From NCBI RefSeq assembly GCF_004342285.1, contig NZ_SMCV01000018.1, forward strand, positions 19,418 to 83,417: DNA of 64,000 nucleotides, written 5' to 3'. The notes beneath the pieces are model-generated. The model saw only the letters and a list, made by a program, of their open reading frames with translations. It ran no database searches and was not told where the DNA came from. Both the position numbers and the translations under genes were made by a program. Source of the DNA: Klebsiella sp. BIGb0138. Lineage in GTDB: Bacteria; Pseudomonadota; Gammaproteobacteria; Enterobacterales; Enterobacteriaceae. Below are positions 1 through 9,683 of this stretch, piece after piece (the stretch's first letter is position 1; every line of letters begins with the position of its first letter).

Positions 1-677
1 TTCTGTTCCGGCTCGACTTCAACGTATTCGGCGTTGTTCATCTGTTCAAAGGCCAGTTCGCGGACGCGATAAGAAAGCGTTGCGGAGAACAGCATGTTCA
101 GGCGCTGGTTGGTCGGCGGCATACGACGGAACAGCCAGCGGATATCTTTAATAAAGCCGAGATCGTACATGCGATCGGCTTCATCGAGCACGACAACCTG
201 AATCGCGCCGAGGTTAATGTGATTCTGTTTGGCGTAATCGATAAGACGACCGGTGGTACCGATCAGAATGTCGACGCCGCTTTCCAGGACTTTTAGCTGC
301 TTATCGTAGCCATCGCCGCCGTAAGCCAGGCCCAGCTTCAGGCCAGTCGCCTGCGCCAGCGGTTCGGCGTCAGCATGAATTTGTACCGCCAGTTCGCGCG
401 TTGGCGCCATGATCAGCGCCCGCGGTTGGTTTACCTGGCGGTCAGCGCTGGCCGGGTGAGAGAGAAGATAATGAAACGTTGACGTCAGGAACGCCATCGT
501 TTTACCGGTACCGGTTTGCGCCTGCCCGGCGACATCACGACCTTCCAGCGTTAGCGGAAGAGCGAGTGCCTGAATGGGCGTACAATTATGAAACCCTTTT
601 TTTTCAAGGGCTTCAATCACTGCCGGGTGCAGGGCGAAGTCGGAAAACTTCTGTTCTGTTAAATGTGTTTTGCTCAT
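1..677 (-). CDS. rhlB: ATP-dependent RNA helicase RhlB (partial, N-terminal part)
   Basis: This is a DEAD-box RNA helicase and, in E. coli, the helicase of the RNase E degradosome. The start codon is at 675-677 on the minus strand and the gene runs off the left edge, so only about 225 N-terminal residues are present. The reverse complement reads [14 protein letters not shown] at the start, then the motif I segment [19 protein letters not shown] (motif II) and LFSATL (motif III). The C-terminal RecA-like domain lies outside the window. It is divergent from trxA, as in E. coli. Confidence 0.96.
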   Translation of the reverse strand, partial: MSKTHLTEQKFSDFALHPAVIEALEKKGFHNCTPIQALALPLTLEGRDVAGQAQTGTGKTMAFLTSTFHYLLSHPASADRQVNQPRALIMAPTRELAVQIHADAEPLAQATGLKLGLAYGGDGYDKQLKVLESGVDILIGTTGRLIDYAKQNHINLGAIQVVVLDEADRMYDLGFIKDIRWLFRRMPPTNQRLNMLFSATLSYRVRELAFEQMNNAEYVEVEPEQ

Positions 678-1022
678 AGTGTGGTAGAATATCAGCTAAC
701 TATTGCATTAAGAAAGCGTATCCGTTGAAATAACGTCAACCTTTCGTTGGCTATACGCGAAATTACGTAAGGTGCATCTGCGGCAACCGAATGAATCCTC
801 GAAAGCTTAGACTACTGAGCGAGTCGGGGTGGATTAATCTACCGGCAACGGGTTGAGAACGGTTGGCTTTGGCTCCGGCAAGACGAAGTCCATGATGGGC
901 CGGGTCGCGCAGGGGTCAGTTGTTAAAGAGGCATTCGGAAGAATAACGTGTATAACGTAGCATCGGCACGTCGTTGATGTCTGCGACACCAACACACCAG
1001 GCTTATTCCTGTGGAGTTAAAT
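678..1022. other. rhlB/trxA divergent intergenic region
   Basis: These 345 bases hold the promoters and leaders of two divergent genes. Nested dyads are visible at the rhlB side: GCGTAT at 716-721 with ATACGC at 753-758, and inside it GTTGA at 724-728 with TCAAC at 736-740. The rest is a GC-rich, probably transcribed trxA leader. No open frame in it is convincing. I could not place a -35/-10 pair with confidence. Confidence 0.5.
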
Positions 1023-1352
1023 ATGAGCGATAAAATTATTCACCTGACTGACGACAGTTTTGACACGGACGTACTCAAGGCTGACGGGCTCACCCTCGTC
1101 GATTTCTGGGCAGAGTGGTGCGGTCCGTGCAAAATGATCGCCCCGATTCTGGATGAGATCGCTGAGGAGTATCAGGGCAAACTGACCGTTGCTAAACTGA
1201 ACATCGATCAGAACCCGGGTACTGCGCCGAAATATGGCATTCGCGGCATCCCGACGCTGCTGCTGTTTAAGAACGGCGAAGTGGCGGCAACTAAGGTTGG
1301 CGCGCTGTCTAAAGGCCAGCTGAAAGATTTCCTCGACGCCAACCTGGCGTAA
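1023..1352 (+). CDS. trxA: Thioredoxin 1
   Basis: Cytosolic dithiol-disulfide oxidoreductase that reduces ribonucleotide reductase, PAPS reductase and other proteins with electrons from thioredoxin reductase. It has 109 residues, the same as E. coli. The active site WCGPC is at residues 32-36 counting Met, and the cis-proline segment GIPT follows. Start: ATG at 1023 gives [11 protein letters not shown]. The frame stays open upstream through GTG 1011, encoding LIPVEL-like residues that were once annotated as part of E. coli TrxA; the mature protein starts at SDKI, so the shorter start is used. Confidence 0.98.
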   Translation: MSDKIIHLTDDSFDTDVLKADGLTLVDFWAEWCGPCKMIAPILDEIAEEYQGKLTVAKLNIDQNPGTAPKYGIRGIPTLLLFKNGEVAATKVGALSKGQLKDFLDANLA

Positions 1353-1496
1353 GCGGTTTGCCATTCCGGCGTCCGGATTCCTATTTTTAGCGGAACTCTG
1401 GACGCCCGGCGAGAGTCGTGCTAAGTTAACTTCAGACTTCGTTTTAAACATACCTTATTGTTTGAATCTTGTTTTACCCGAAGCGTCCCGCAGAAA

Positions 1497-1598
1497 ATGC
1501 GCGAGAAGCTACAAATTCCGGGCTTATCACTCATTCCGTTTTGTCGTTCCAGCTCTGCGTTCTTTCCTGTGACCAGGCAACGTACAGGCACGAGATGA
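1497..1598 (+). CDS. rhoL: rho operon leader peptide RhoL
   Basis: A 33-codon frame in the rho leader, beginning MREKLQIPGL and ending VTRQRTGTR. Its C-terminal half resembles the E. coli RhoL leader peptide (shared C-R-SSA and PVTRQR). The N-terminal half is diverged. In E. coli the rho leader is where Rho terminates transcription of its own gene. I infer that translation of this frame, or the RNA around it, takes part in that autoregulation. Confidence 0.7.
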   Translation: MREKLQIPGLSLIPFCRSSSAFFPVTRQRTGTR

Positions 1599-1685
1599 AG
1601 GCCGTTAACAGGCATGGAAGTTCCTGCCATACCATTCACAACATTAAGTTCGAGTTCTACCCCGAGTTTAAGAACCCACACCATT

Positions 1686-2945
1686 ATGAATCTTACCGAA
1701 TTAAAGAATACGCCGGTTTCTGAGCTGATTACTCTCGGCGAAAATATGGGGCTGGAAAACCTGGCCCGTATGCGTAAGCAGGATATTATTTTTGCCATCC
1801 TCAAGCAGCATTCGAAGAGTGGCGAAGATATCTTTGGCGATGGCGTACTGGAGATACTGCAGGATGGATTTGGTTTCCTCCGCTCCGCAGACAGCTCCTA
1901 CCTCGCCGGTCCCGATGACATCTACGTATCCCCAAGCCAAATCCGCCGTTTCAACCTCCGCACTGGCGACACCATTTCCGGTAAGATTCGTCCTCCGAAA
2001 GAGGGTGAGCGTTACTTTGCGCTGTTGAAAGTTAACGAAGTTAACTACGATAAGCCGGAAAACGCGCGTAATAAGATCCTGTTCGAGAACTTAACGCCGC
2101 TGCACGCAAACTCACGTCTGCGTATGGAGCGTGGTAACGGTTCTACCGAAGACTTAACCGCGCGTGTCCTCGATTTGGCTTCGCCGATCGGCCGCGGCCA
2201 GCGTGGTCTGATTGTTGCTCCGCCGAAAGCGGGTAAAACCATGCTGCTGCAGAATATTGCGCAGAGCATCGCTTACAACCATCCTGACTGCGTGCTGATG
2301 GTGCTGCTGATCGACGAACGTCCGGAAGAAGTGACCGAGATGCAGCGTCTGGTGAAAGGCGAAGTGGTTGCTTCCACCTTCGACGAACCGGCATCCCGTC
2401 ACGTTCAGGTTGCCGAGATGGTCATCGAGAAGGCGAAACGCCTGGTTGAGCACAAGAAAGACGTTATCATTCTGCTCGACTCCATTACCCGTCTGGCGCG
2501 TGCTTACAACACCGTGGTTCCGGCTTCCGGTAAAGTACTGACCGGTGGTGTGGACGCCAACGCCCTGCATCGTCCGAAGCGTTTCTTCGGTGCCGCACGT
2601 AACGTTGAAGAGGGCGGTAGCCTGACCATCATCGCTACGGCGCTGATCGATACCGGCTCCAAAATGGATGAGGTTATCTACGAAGAGTTTAAAGGCACCG
2701 GTAACATGGAGCTGCACCTCTCGCGTAAGATTGCTGAAAAACGCGTCTTCCCGGCTATCGATTACAACCGTTCCGGTACCCGTAAAGAAGAGCTGCTGAC
2801 CACTCAGGAAGAGCTGCAGAAGATGTGGATCCTGCGTAAAATCATCCATCCGATGGGTGAAATCGACGCCATGGAGTTCCTCATCAACAAACTGGCTATG
2901 ACCAAAACTAACGATGACTTCTTCGATATGATGAAGCGCTCGTAA
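1686..2945 (+). CDS. rho: Transcription termination factor Rho
   Basis: Hexameric RNA-dependent ATPase/translocase that ends transcription at Rho-dependent sites. It has 419 residues, the E. coli length. In order: an N-terminal helical subdomain and cold-shock-like RNA-binding fold (residues about 1-130, with GFGFLRS), Walker A APPKAGKT near 180, Walker B-like VIILLDS near 260, and a C-terminal RecA fold. The start at 1686 (MNLTELKN) is chosen although an in-frame ATG exists at 1614; the upstream 24 codons are not part of the family. A strong terminator follows. Confidence 0.98.
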   Translation: MNLTELKNTPVSELITLGENMGLENLARMRKQDIIFAILKQHSKSGEDIFGDGVLEILQDGFGFLRSADSSYLAGPDDIYVSPSQIRRFNLRTGDTISGKIRPPKEGERYFALLKVNEVNYDKPENARNKILFENLTPLHANSRLRMERGNGSTEDLTARVLDLASPIGRGQRGLIVAPPKAGKTMLLQNIAQSIAYNHPDCVLMVLLIDERPEEVTEMQRLVKGEVVASTFDEPASRHVQVAEMVIEKAKRLVEHKKDVIILLDSITRLARAYNTVVPASGKVLTGGVDANALHRPKRFFGAARNVEEGGSLTIIATALIDTGSKMDEVIYEEFKGTGNMELHLSRKIAEKRVFPAIDYNRSGTRKEELLTTQEELQKMWILRKIIHPMGEIDAMEFLINKLAMTKTNDDFFDMMKRS

Positions 2946-2961
2946 GTTAAAAAAGCCAAAA

Positions 2962-2990
2962 AACGCCACGCGATTGCGTGGCGTTTTGTT
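2962..2990 (+). terminator. Intrinsic terminator of rho
   Basis: A perfect 10-bp stem (2962-2971 with 2976-2985, AACGCCACGC/GCGTGGCGTT), a 4-base loop and a T-rich tail lie 16 bases after the rho stop codon. Confidence 0.9.
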
Positions 2991-3184
2991 TTGGGGGTTT
3001 GTATGATCCAGAAAGGGAAAGCGGAGCGGGTATTATCGTATGATTAGTGCACCACTCCAGGCAGAAACAACTTTAACAGACTAAAATCTATACAATAAAT
3101 TTGTAATGTTCTGCTTTAACCCTTCAGGAGTTGAGACATCGTCGTTATACTTCCCGGATTAACCATGCTGAGAGCATATGTGTT

Positions 3185-4288
3185 GTGAATTTACTCACTG
3201 CTATTACTGAAATAATCAGTATTTTCTTATTCACCACCCTTTTTATATTTGTTGCTCGTAAAGCAGCAAAAAAAGTCGGGCTAGTGGATAAACCTAACTA
3301 TCGAAAACGGCATCAAGGCCTGGTTCCGTTAGTGGGTGGCATCTCAGTTTACGCTGGCATTTGTTTTACTTTTGCCATCGCCGATTATTACATTCCCCAT
3401 GCAACGCTATACCTGGCGTGCGCCGGGATCCTCGTCCTGGTCGGTGCGCTGGACGACCGGTTTGATATCAGTGTAAAAATTCGCGCGGTTATTCAGGCCG
3501 CGATTGCCGTGGTGATGATGACGGCAGGAAACCTGCATCTGAGCAGCCTGGGCTTTATTTTTGGCTCGTGGGAGCTGGTTCTCGGTCCCTTTGGCTTCTT
3601 CCTCACCCTCTTCGCCGTTTGGGCGGCGATCAACGCCTTTAATATGGTGGATGGCATCGACGGCCTGCTGGGCGGTCTGTCATCGGTCTCGTTTGCGGCA
3701 ACCGGCATTATTCTGTGGTTTGACGGTCAGTACAGCCTGGCAATGTGGTGTTTTGCGATGATTGCCGCCATTCTGCCCTATATTTTACTTAACCTTGGCG
3801 CGCTTGGCCGTCGCTATAAAGTCTTTATGGGCGACGCCGGCAGTACCATGATTGGCTTCACCATCATCTGGATTCTGCTGGAGACGACCCAGGGTAAAAC
3901 CCATCCTATTAGCCCGGTTACCGCGCTGTGGATTATTGCTATTCCGTTGATGGATATGGTGGCGATTATGTATCGCCGCCTGCGTAAAGGTATGAGTCCG
4001 TTCTCTCCGGACCGCCAGCACATTCATCATTTGATCATGCGTGCCGGTTTTACTTCCCGGCAGGCCTTTGTCCTGATCACCCTGGCGGCCGCGCTACTGG
4101 CGATGGTCGGTGTGGTGGCGGAATATACCCGTATCGTTCCTGAATGGGTGATGTTAGTACTCTTTTTGTTGGCCTTTTTCCTTTATGGCTACTGTATTAA
4201 ACGCGCATGGAAAGTGGCGCGACTGGTTAAGCGCATCAGACGCAGAATTCGGCGACACAGCGGCAATAATCCAAAATTAACCAAGTAG
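3185..4288 (+). CDS. wecA: UDP-GlcNAc:undecaprenyl-phosphate GlcNAc-1-phosphate transferase
   Basis: Integral membrane enzyme that starts ECA synthesis by moving GlcNAc-1-P to undecaprenyl phosphate, giving lipid I; it also primes many O antigens. It has 367 residues, as in E. coli, with about 11 hydrophobic segments. Family motifs are visible: DDRFDI, NAFNMVDGIDGLLGG, the metal/UDP-binding FMGDAGST, and the HIHHL loop. The start is GTG at 3185 (VNLLTAITE), which matches the E. coli N-terminus; the 18 upstream in-frame codons are not family sequence. First gene of the wec operon. Confidence 0.97.
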   Translation: MNLLTAITEIISIFLFTTLFIFVARKAAKKVGLVDKPNYRKRHQGLVPLVGGISVYAGICFTFAIADYYIPHATLYLACAGILVLVGALDDRFDISVKIRAVIQAAIAVVMMTAGNLHLSSLGFIFGSWELVLGPFGFFLTLFAVWAAINAFNMVDGIDGLLGGLSSVSFAATGIILWFDGQYSLAMWCFAMIAAILPYILLNLGALGRRYKVFMGDAGSTMIGFTIIWILLETTQGKTHPISPVTALWIIAIPLMDMVAIMYRRLRKGMSPFSPDRQHIHHLIMRAGFTSRQAFVLITLAAALLAMVGVVAEYTRIVPEWVMLVLFLLAFFLYGYCIKRAWKVARLVKRIRRRIRRHSGNNPKLTK

Positions 4289-4301
4289 AACTGGGGACGT
4301 G

Positions 4302-5348
4302 ATGACTCAACCATTACCGGGAGCACAAGCAGTGAACGTTGAGAATGAGCTGGATATTCGCGGGCTGTTTCGCGCCTTATGGGCAGGAAAAATCTGGATA
4401 GCCGGAATGGCCGTACTATTCGCGCTGATCGTTCTGGTTTACGCTTTCTTTGCTCGTCAGGAGTGGAGCGCGACGGCGATTACCGATCGCCCCACCGTGA
4501 ATATGCTTGGCGGTTACTACTCTCAACAGCAGTTCTTACGCAATCTGGATATTAAAGCCAACCTGGTGCCGGTCGATCAGCCCTCGGCGATGGATGAAGC
4601 CTATAAAGAGTTCATCATGCAGCAGGCTTCCTGGGATACCCGCCGCGATTTTTGGCTGCAGACTGACTATTACAAACAGCGTCAGTCGGGTAACGCCCGC
4701 GCGGACGCCGCGCTGCTGGATGAGCTGATTAACAATATTCAGTTTATGCCCGGCGACCCGGCCAAGAGTATTAACGACAGCGTGAAGCTGACGGCGGAAA
4801 CGGCGCCAGATGCCAATAATTTACTGCGCCAGTATGTGGCTTTCGCCAGCCAGCGGGCGGCAGGGCATCTGAATGATGAGCTGAAGGGCGCCTGGGCGGC
4901 ACGTACCGTACAGATGAAAGCGCAGGTGAAGCGTCAGGAAGAGGTGGCGCGCGAAATTTTCAACCGGCGTACCCACAGCGTGGAAGAGGCGTTGAAAATC
5001 GCTCAGCAGCACAACATTTCTCGTAGCGAAACGGATATCCCGGCAGACCAGCTTCCCGATTCCGAACTGTTCTTACTCGGCAGGCCGATGCTGCAGGCGC
5101 GGCTGGAAAATCTGCAGGCGGTTGGGCCGGAATACGATCTCGACTATGACCAGAGCCGTGCCATGTTGAATACGCTGAACGTCGGGCCGACATTAGACCC
5201 GCGTTTTCAGACCTACCGGTATTTGCGTACGCCGGAAGAACCTGTAAAACGCGATAGCCCGCGGCGGGTGTTTCTGATGGTGATGTGGGGGATTGTGGGC
5301 GCGCTCATCGGCGCAGGCGTCGCATTATCGCGTCGTCGGGTCCAGTGA
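4302..5348 (+). CDS. wzzE: ECA polysaccharide chain-length regulator WzzE
   Basis: Inner-membrane polysaccharide co-polymerase that sets the modal length of ECA chains made by WzyE. It has 348 residues, as in E. coli. A transmembrane helix near residues 31-52 and another near 325-344 flank a large, helix-rich periplasmic domain; a proline-rich stretch (TPEEPVKRDSPRR) precedes TM2, as usual for Wzz proteins. The start at 4302 follows GGGGAC and gives MTQPLPGAQ; GTG 4299 is directly adjacent and is less likely. Confidence 0.97.
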   Translation: MTQPLPGAQAVNVENELDIRGLFRALWAGKIWIAGMAVLFALIVLVYAFFARQEWSATAITDRPTVNMLGGYYSQQQFLRNLDIKANLVPVDQPSAMDEAYKEFIMQQASWDTRRDFWLQTDYYKQRQSGNARADAALLDELINNIQFMPGDPAKSINDSVKLTAETAPDANNLLRQYVAFASQRAAGHLNDELKGAWAARTVQMKAQVKRQEEVAREIFNRRTHSVEEALKIAQQHNISRSETDIPADQLPDSELFLLGRPMLQARLENLQAVGPEYDLDYDQSRAMLNTLNVGPTLDPRFQTYRYLRTPEEPVKRDSPRRVFLMVMWGIVGALIGAGVALSRRRVQ

Positions 5349-5358
5349 ATGCGGCCTG

Positions 5359-5384
5359 TGATGAAGGACATACGGGCTTCATCA
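5359..5384 (+). other. Hairpin in the wzzE-wecB gap
   Basis: TGATGAAG (5359-5366) pairs perfectly with CTTCATCA (5377-5384) around a 10-base loop. There is no T run, so it is probably not a terminator. It could act in RNA processing or stability inside the operon. Confidence 0.45.
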
Positions 5385-5404
5385 CCTAATCGAAGAGAAT
5401 CGAT

Positions 5405-6535
5405 GTGAAAGTACTAACGGTATTTGGCACGAGACCCGAAGCCATCAAAATGGCGCCTCTGGTTCATGCGCTGGCAAAGGATCCTCACTTTGAGGCGAAA
5501 GTGTGCGTAACCGCCCAGCATCGGGAGATGCTCGACCAGGTGTTGAAACTTTTTTCCATTGTTCCGGATTACGACCTCAACATTATGCAGCCAGGACAGG
5601 GGCTGACGGAGATTACCTGCCGTATCCTCGAGGGGCTGAAACCGGTTCTGGAGTCGTTTAAGCCGGACGTCGTGCTGGTGCATGGCGATACCACGACGAC
5701 GATGGCCGCGAGCCTGGCCGCTTTCTACCAGCGGATCCCGGTAGGGCACGTTGAGGCGGGGCTGCGGACCGGCGATCTGAGCTCGCCGTGGCCGGAAGAG
5801 GGCAACCGTACGCTAACCGGGCACCTGGCCACGTATCATTTTGCGCCGACGGAAACCTCACGGCAGAACCTGTTGCGGGAGAGCATCGCGGACGGCCATA
5901 TCGTGGTCACCGGCAACACGGTGATCGATGCCTTGTTCTGGGTTCGCGATCGGGTGCTGGGTGATGAGCTCCTGCGCAATACCCTCCTGCAGCGTTATCC
6001 GTTCCTGGCGGCCGGAAAGAAGATGATTCTGGTCACCGGCCATCGCCGGGAGAGCTTCGGCCGCGGGTTTGAGCAAATCTGCCATGCGCTGGCGACAATC
6101 GCCGCCGATCATCCCGCGGTACAAATTGTTTATCCGGTGCACCTGAACCCGAACGTCAGCGAGCCGGTGAACCGTATTCTTGGCCACGTTGATAACGTGA
6201 TGCTGATTGAGCCGCAGGATTACCTGCCGTTTGTCTGGCTGATGGATCGCGCATGGCTGATTCTCACCGACTCCGGCGGCATTCAGGAAGAAGCGCCATC
6301 GCTCGGAAAGCCGGTGCTGGTGATGCGTGAAATGACCGAGCGCCCGGAGGCGGTCGCCGCAGGCACCGTACGGCTGGTGGGTACCGACACCCAGCGTATC
6401 GTCGCTGAAGTTACGCATTTGCTGGAGGATGATGCCGCGTATCAGGCGATGAGCCGGGCGCATAATCCTTACGGCGATGGTCAGGCATGTCGCCGTATTT
6501 TGTCCGCACTTAAAAATAATCAGGTAACGCTATGA
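5405..6535 (+). CDS. wecB: UDP-N-acetylglucosamine 2-epimerase (non-hydrolysing)
   Basis: Cytosolic enzyme converting UDP-GlcNAc to UDP-ManNAc, the precursor of the second ECA sugar. It has 376 residues, as in E. coli. Active-site segments are present: HGDTTT with Asp95, [10 protein letters not shown] with Glu117, TGHRRESFG near 211-219, and [16 protein letters not shown], which binds UDP. The start is GTG at 5405 ([15 protein letters not shown]). The stop overlaps wecC as ATGA, which suggests translational coupling. Confidence 0.98.
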   Translation: MKVLTVFGTRPEAIKMAPLVHALAKDPHFEAKVCVTAQHREMLDQVLKLFSIVPDYDLNIMQPGQGLTEITCRILEGLKPVLESFKPDVVLVHGDTTTTMAASLAAFYQRIPVGHVEAGLRTGDLSSPWPEEGNRTLTGHLATYHFAPTETSRQNLLRESIADGHIVVTGNTVIDALFWVRDRVLGDELLRNTLLQRYPFLAAGKKMILVTGHRRESFGRGFEQICHALATIAADHPAVQIVYPVHLNPNVSEPVNRILGHVDNVMLIEPQDYLPFVWLMDRAWLILTDSGGIQEEAPSLGKPVLVMREMTERPEAVAAGTVRLVGTDTQRIVAEVTHLLEDDAAYQAMSRAHNPYGDGQACRRILSALKNNQVTL

Positions 6536-7794
6536 GTTTTTCTACCATTTCGGTGATTGGCCTTGGATATATTGGCCTGCCAACCGCTGCCGCGTTCGCC
6601 TCCCGGCAAAAGCGGGTGGTCGGCGTTGATATCAATCAACATGCCGTGGAGACCATTAACCGTGGCGAGATTCATATCGTGGAGCCGGATCTGGCGAGCG
6701 TCGTCAAAGAGGCGGTCGAACAGAGTTATTTAAGTGCCACTACCGCGCCGGTCGCTGCCGATGCGTATCTGATCGCGGTACCAACGCCGTTTAAAGACCA
6801 GCATGAGCCGGATATGGTCTTCGTAGAGTCCGCGGCAAAATCCATTGCGCCGGTGCTGCAGAAAGGGGCGCTGGTGATTCTGGAGTCCACGTCGCCGGTG
6901 GGCGCCACGGAGCAAATGGCCGCCTGGTTAGCGGAAATGCGCCCGGATCTGAGCTTCCCGCAGCAGGCGGGCGAAGCGGCGGACGTGAATATCGCCTATT
7001 GCCCGGAGCGCGTGCTGCCGGGCCAGGTGATGGTCGAGCTGATTAAAAACGACCGCGTTATCGGCGGTATGTCGCCGGTGTGTTCTGCCCGCGCCAGCGA
7101 GCTGTATAAGATTTTCCTCGAGGGCGAATGCGTGGTGACCAACTCCCGCACCGCGGAGATGTGTAAGCTGACCGAAAACAGCTTCCGCGACGTCAATATC
7201 GCGTTTGCTAACGAACTGTCGCTGATCTGCGCCGAGCAGGGAATTAACGTCTGGGAGCTGATTCGCCTGGCGAATCGCCATCCGCGCGTGAACATTCTGC
7301 AGCCGGGCCCGGGGGTCGGTGGCCACTGTATCGCGGTCGATCCGTGGTTCATCGTGGCGCAAAACCCGCAGCAGGCGCGGCTGATTCGTACCGCCCGCGA
7401 AGTTAACGACCATAAGCCCGACTGGGTGATCGACCAGGTCAAGGCGCGGGTGGCGGATTGCCTTGCGACCAGCAACAAACGCGCCAGCGAGCTGAAAATT
7501 GCCTGCTTTGGCCTGGCCTTTAAACCGAATATCGACGATTTGCGCGAAAGCCCGGCGATGTCGATCGCCATGCAAATTGCCCGCTGGCACAGCGGCGACA
7601 CGCTGGTGGTAGAGCCCAATATTCATCAACTGCCACAGAAACTGGCTGGTTTATGTTCACTGGCTCTGCTGGATGATGCTTTGGCGAGTGCCGACGTGCT
7701 GGTGATGCTGGTAGACCATAACGAGTTTAAAGCCATCAGCGGCGCCAGCGTGACGCAGGAATTTATTGTCGACACCAAAGGGGTGTGGCGATGA
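6532..7794 (+). CDS. wecC: UDP-N-acetyl-D-mannosamine dehydrogenase
   Basis: NAD-dependent enzyme that oxidises UDP-ManNAc to UDP-ManNAcA. It has 420 residues, as in E. coli. There is an N-terminal Rossmann fold with [10 protein letters not shown] at about residues 10-19, a central helix region with the active-site lysine, and the catalytic cysteine at residue 266 in [13 protein letters not shown]. The gene overlaps wecB at its start and overlaps the rffGH remnant at its stop (ATGA, 7791-7794). The product is the donor for WecG. Confidence 0.98.
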   Translation: MSFSTISVIGLGYIGLPTAAAFASRQKRVVGVDINQHAVETINRGEIHIVEPDLASVVKEAVEQSYLSATTAPVAADAYLIAVPTPFKDQHEPDMVFVESAAKSIAPVLQKGALVILESTSPVGATEQMAAWLAEMRPDLSFPQQAGEAADVNIAYCPERVLPGQVMVELIKNDRVIGGMSPVCSARASELYKIFLEGECVVTNSRTAEMCKLTENSFRDVNIAFANELSLICAEQGINVWELIRLANRHPRVNILQPGPGVGGHCIAVDPWFIVAQNPQQARLIRTAREVNDHKPDWVIDQVKARVADCLATSNKRASELKIACFGLAFKPNIDDLRESPAMSIAMQIARWHSGDTLVVEPNIHQLPQKLAGLCSLALLDDALASADVLVMLVDHNEFKAISGASVTQEFIVDTKGVWR

Positions 7795-7895
7795 GTACGC
7801 TTCTGGTCACCGGCGAGGGCCTGGATTTTATGCCAGGCTCTGGCTATAACGCCTCTCTCCGGGATCCCTCCCGTGTTCGTCCGCGCCAGTATTGA
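7791..7895 (+). pseudogene. 34-codon remnant of the deleted rffG-rffH pair
   Basis: Between wecC and wecD, E. coli carries rffG (dTDP-glucose 4,6-dehydratase, about 355 residues) and rffH (glucose-1-phosphate thymidylyltransferase, about 293 residues). Here only 78 bases lie between the wecC stop and the wecD start. One uninterrupted 34-codon frame starts at the wecC ATGA overlap with MSTLLVTG, like the Rossmann start of RffG (ILITGG), and ends RPRQY-stop, the same as the C-terminus of E. coli RffH. The wecD start codon lies inside its last codons, as in the intact locus. I infer an in-frame internal deletion. The middle, 7815-7870, matches neither gene recognisably and contains a 6-bp hairpin (7819-7824 with 7833-7838). 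Confidence 0.75.
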
Positions 7896-8547
7896 ATCCC
7901 TGGAATGGGAGAATCACTTCTTTGGCATTGATAGCGCGATTGTGCGCTTTCGCGATGATGCCCCGCCGCTGACCGCTCAGGCGTTGGCCGGCTGGTCGCG
8001 TCTGCAGGCGAAGATTGCGGCGGAAGATAGCGAACGGCTGGATGCGCTACAGCAGCTGGGGTTCCAGCTGGTGGAAGGCGAAGTCGATCTGGCGCTGCCG
8101 GTTGGCGTTCCTGATGATGCGGGAAGCGAAGTGGCGACGGCGGCGGATATTCCGCGCCTGCGCGAGCTGGCGGCGCAGGCCTTTGCGCAGAGCCGCTTTC
8201 GCGCGCCCTGGTACCCGTCGGACGCCAGCGGCCGTTTTTACGCCCGGTGGGTTGAAAACGCGGTGCTGGGGACGTTCGATAACCAGTGCCTGATTTTTCG
8301 CGCCGCTGATGGCGATATTCGCGCGTTTGTTTCACTGCGTCAGCTCAATACGACGGAAGCCCGAATTGGCCTGTTAGCCGGTCGCGGCGCGGGCGCGGAA
8401 CTGATGCAGGCGGCGCGGCATTGGGCCGGGCTGCGCCAGCTTTCTACACTGCGGGTGGCAACCCAGATGGGCAACACCGCCGCGCTTAAACGTTATATTC
8501 TCAGCGGTGCCAATGTGGAAAACACCGCGTACTGGTTATACAGGTGA
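7873..8547 (+). CDS. wecD: dTDP-fucosamine (dTDP-4-amino-4,6-dideoxygalactose) acetyltransferase
   Basis: GNAT-family enzyme that acetylates dTDP-4-amino-4,6-dideoxygalactose to dTDP-Fuc4NAc using acetyl-CoA. It has 224 residues, as in E. coli. The C-terminal acetyl-CoA-binding core is visible ([15 protein letters not shown], then [16 protein letters not shown]). The start is GTG at 7873 (MFVRASIES), placed inside the end of the rffH remnant as in the ancestral arrangement. An intact wecD implies that dTDP-Fuc4NAc is still made even though rffGH are missing. Confidence 0.96.
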   Translation: MFVRASIESLEWENHFFGIDSAIVRFRDDAPPLTAQALAGWSRLQAKIAAEDSERLDALQQLGFQLVEGEVDLALPVGVPDDAGSEVATAADIPRLRELAAQAFAQSRFRAPWYPSDASGRFYARWVENAVLGTFDNQCLIFRAADGDIRAFVSLRQLNTTEARIGLLAGRGAGAELMQAARHWAGLRQLSTLRVATQMGNTAALKRYILSGANVENTAYWLYR

Positions 8548-8551
8548 CATG

Positions 8552-9682
8552 ATGATTCCATTTAACGCGCCGCCGGTGGTGGGAACCGAGCTTGATTATA
8601 TGCAATCCGCGATGAGCAGCGGCAAGCTGTGCGGCGACGGCGGCTTTACCCGCCGCTGTCAGCAGTGGATGGAGCAGCGTTTCGGCACGGCAAAAGCGCT
8701 GCTGACCCCTTCCTGTACCGCCTCGCTGGAGATGGCGGCGCTGCTGCTGAATATCCAGCCGGGTGACGAAGTGATTATGCCGAGCTATACCTTCGTCTCC
8801 ACCGCCAACGCCTTTGTGCTGCGCGGGGCAAAAATCGTCTTTGTGGATATTCGTCGCGATACGATGAATATCGATGAAACGCTGATTGAAGCCGCGATTA
8901 GCGAAAAAACCCGGGCAATTGTGCCGGTCCACTATGCCGGCGTTGCCTGCGAGATGGATACTATTATGGCCCTCGCCAGCAAGTACAACCTGTTTGTGGT
9001 GGAAGATGCCGCCCAGGGCGTGATGTCGACCTACAAAGGGCGAGCGCTGGGCACTATCGGGCATATCGGCTGCTTTAGCTTCCATGAGACCAAAAACTAT
9101 ACCGCGGGCGGCGAAGGCGGGGCGACGCTGATCAACGATCGCGCGCTGATTGAACGCGCGGAAATTATCCGCGAGAAGGGCACCAACCGCAGCCAGTTCT
9201 TCCGGGGCCTGGTGGATAAATACACCTGGCGCGATATCGGTTCCAGCTATCTGATGTCTGACCTGCAGGCCGCCTATCTGTGGGCGCAGCTGGAAGCCGC
9301 GGATCAAATTAACCAGCAGCGGCTGGCGCTGTGGCAGCGCTATTACGATGCGCTGCTGCCGCTGGCCCGCGCCGGACGCATCGAGCTGCCGACCCTTCCT
9401 GCTGACTGCGGGCATAACGCGCATATGTTTTACATTAAGCTGCGCGATATCGATGATCGCAGCCGGCTGATCGCCTGGTTGAAAGAGGCGGAAATCCTCG
9501 CGGTGTTCCACTATATTCCGCTGCATAGCTGCCCGGCGGGTGAGAACTTCGGTGAGTTCCACGGGGAGGACCGTTATACCACTCTGGAAAGCGAGCGCCT
9601 GCTGCGTCTGCCGCTGTTCTACAACCTGTCGTCGACTAACCAGCGAACGGTGATTAACTCGCTGTTGAGCTATTTCTCCTGA
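8552..9682 (+). CDS. wecE: dTDP-4-amino-4,6-dideoxygalactose transaminase
   Basis: PLP-dependent sugar aminotransferase of the DegT/DnrJ/EryC1 family; it aminates dTDP-4-keto-6-deoxyglucose with glutamate. It has 376 residues, the E. coli length. The PLP-binding lysine is residue 181 in SFHETKNYTAGGEGG, and the VVEDAAQG segment with the cofactor-binding aspartate precedes it. The start at 8552 gives MIPFNAPPVVG; the ATG at 8549 is adjacent. Its substrate would normally come from RffG, which is absent here. Confidence 0.97.
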   Translation: MIPFNAPPVVGTELDYMQSAMSSGKLCGDGGFTRRCQQWMEQRFGTAKALLTPSCTASLEMAALLLNIQPGDEVIMPSYTFVSTANAFVLRGAKIVFVDIRRDTMNIDETLIEAAISEKTRAIVPVHYAGVACEMDTIMALASKYNLFVVEDAAQGVMSTYKGRALGTIGHIGCFSFHETKNYTAGGEGGATLINDRALIERAEIIREKGTNRSQFFRGLVDKYTWRDIGSSYLMSDLQAAYLWAQLEAADQINQQRLALWQRYYDALLPLARAGRIELPTLPADCGHNAHMFYIKLRDIDDRSRLIAWLKEAEILAVFHYIPLHSCPAGENFGEFHGEDRYTTLESERLLRLPLFYNLSSTNQRTVINSLLSYFS

Positions 9683-9683
9683 T

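Noticed and set aside
1614..1685. N-terminal extension of Rho from ATG 1614
   Set aside because: The 24 extra residues are rho leader sequence; the E. coli-like start MNLTEL at 1686 fits the family length exactly.
2991..3184. Search for a JUMPstart/ops element (GGCGGTAG) before wecA, since rfaH is in the window
   Set aside because: No such sequence was found in the gap, so RfaH control of this operon is not supported here.
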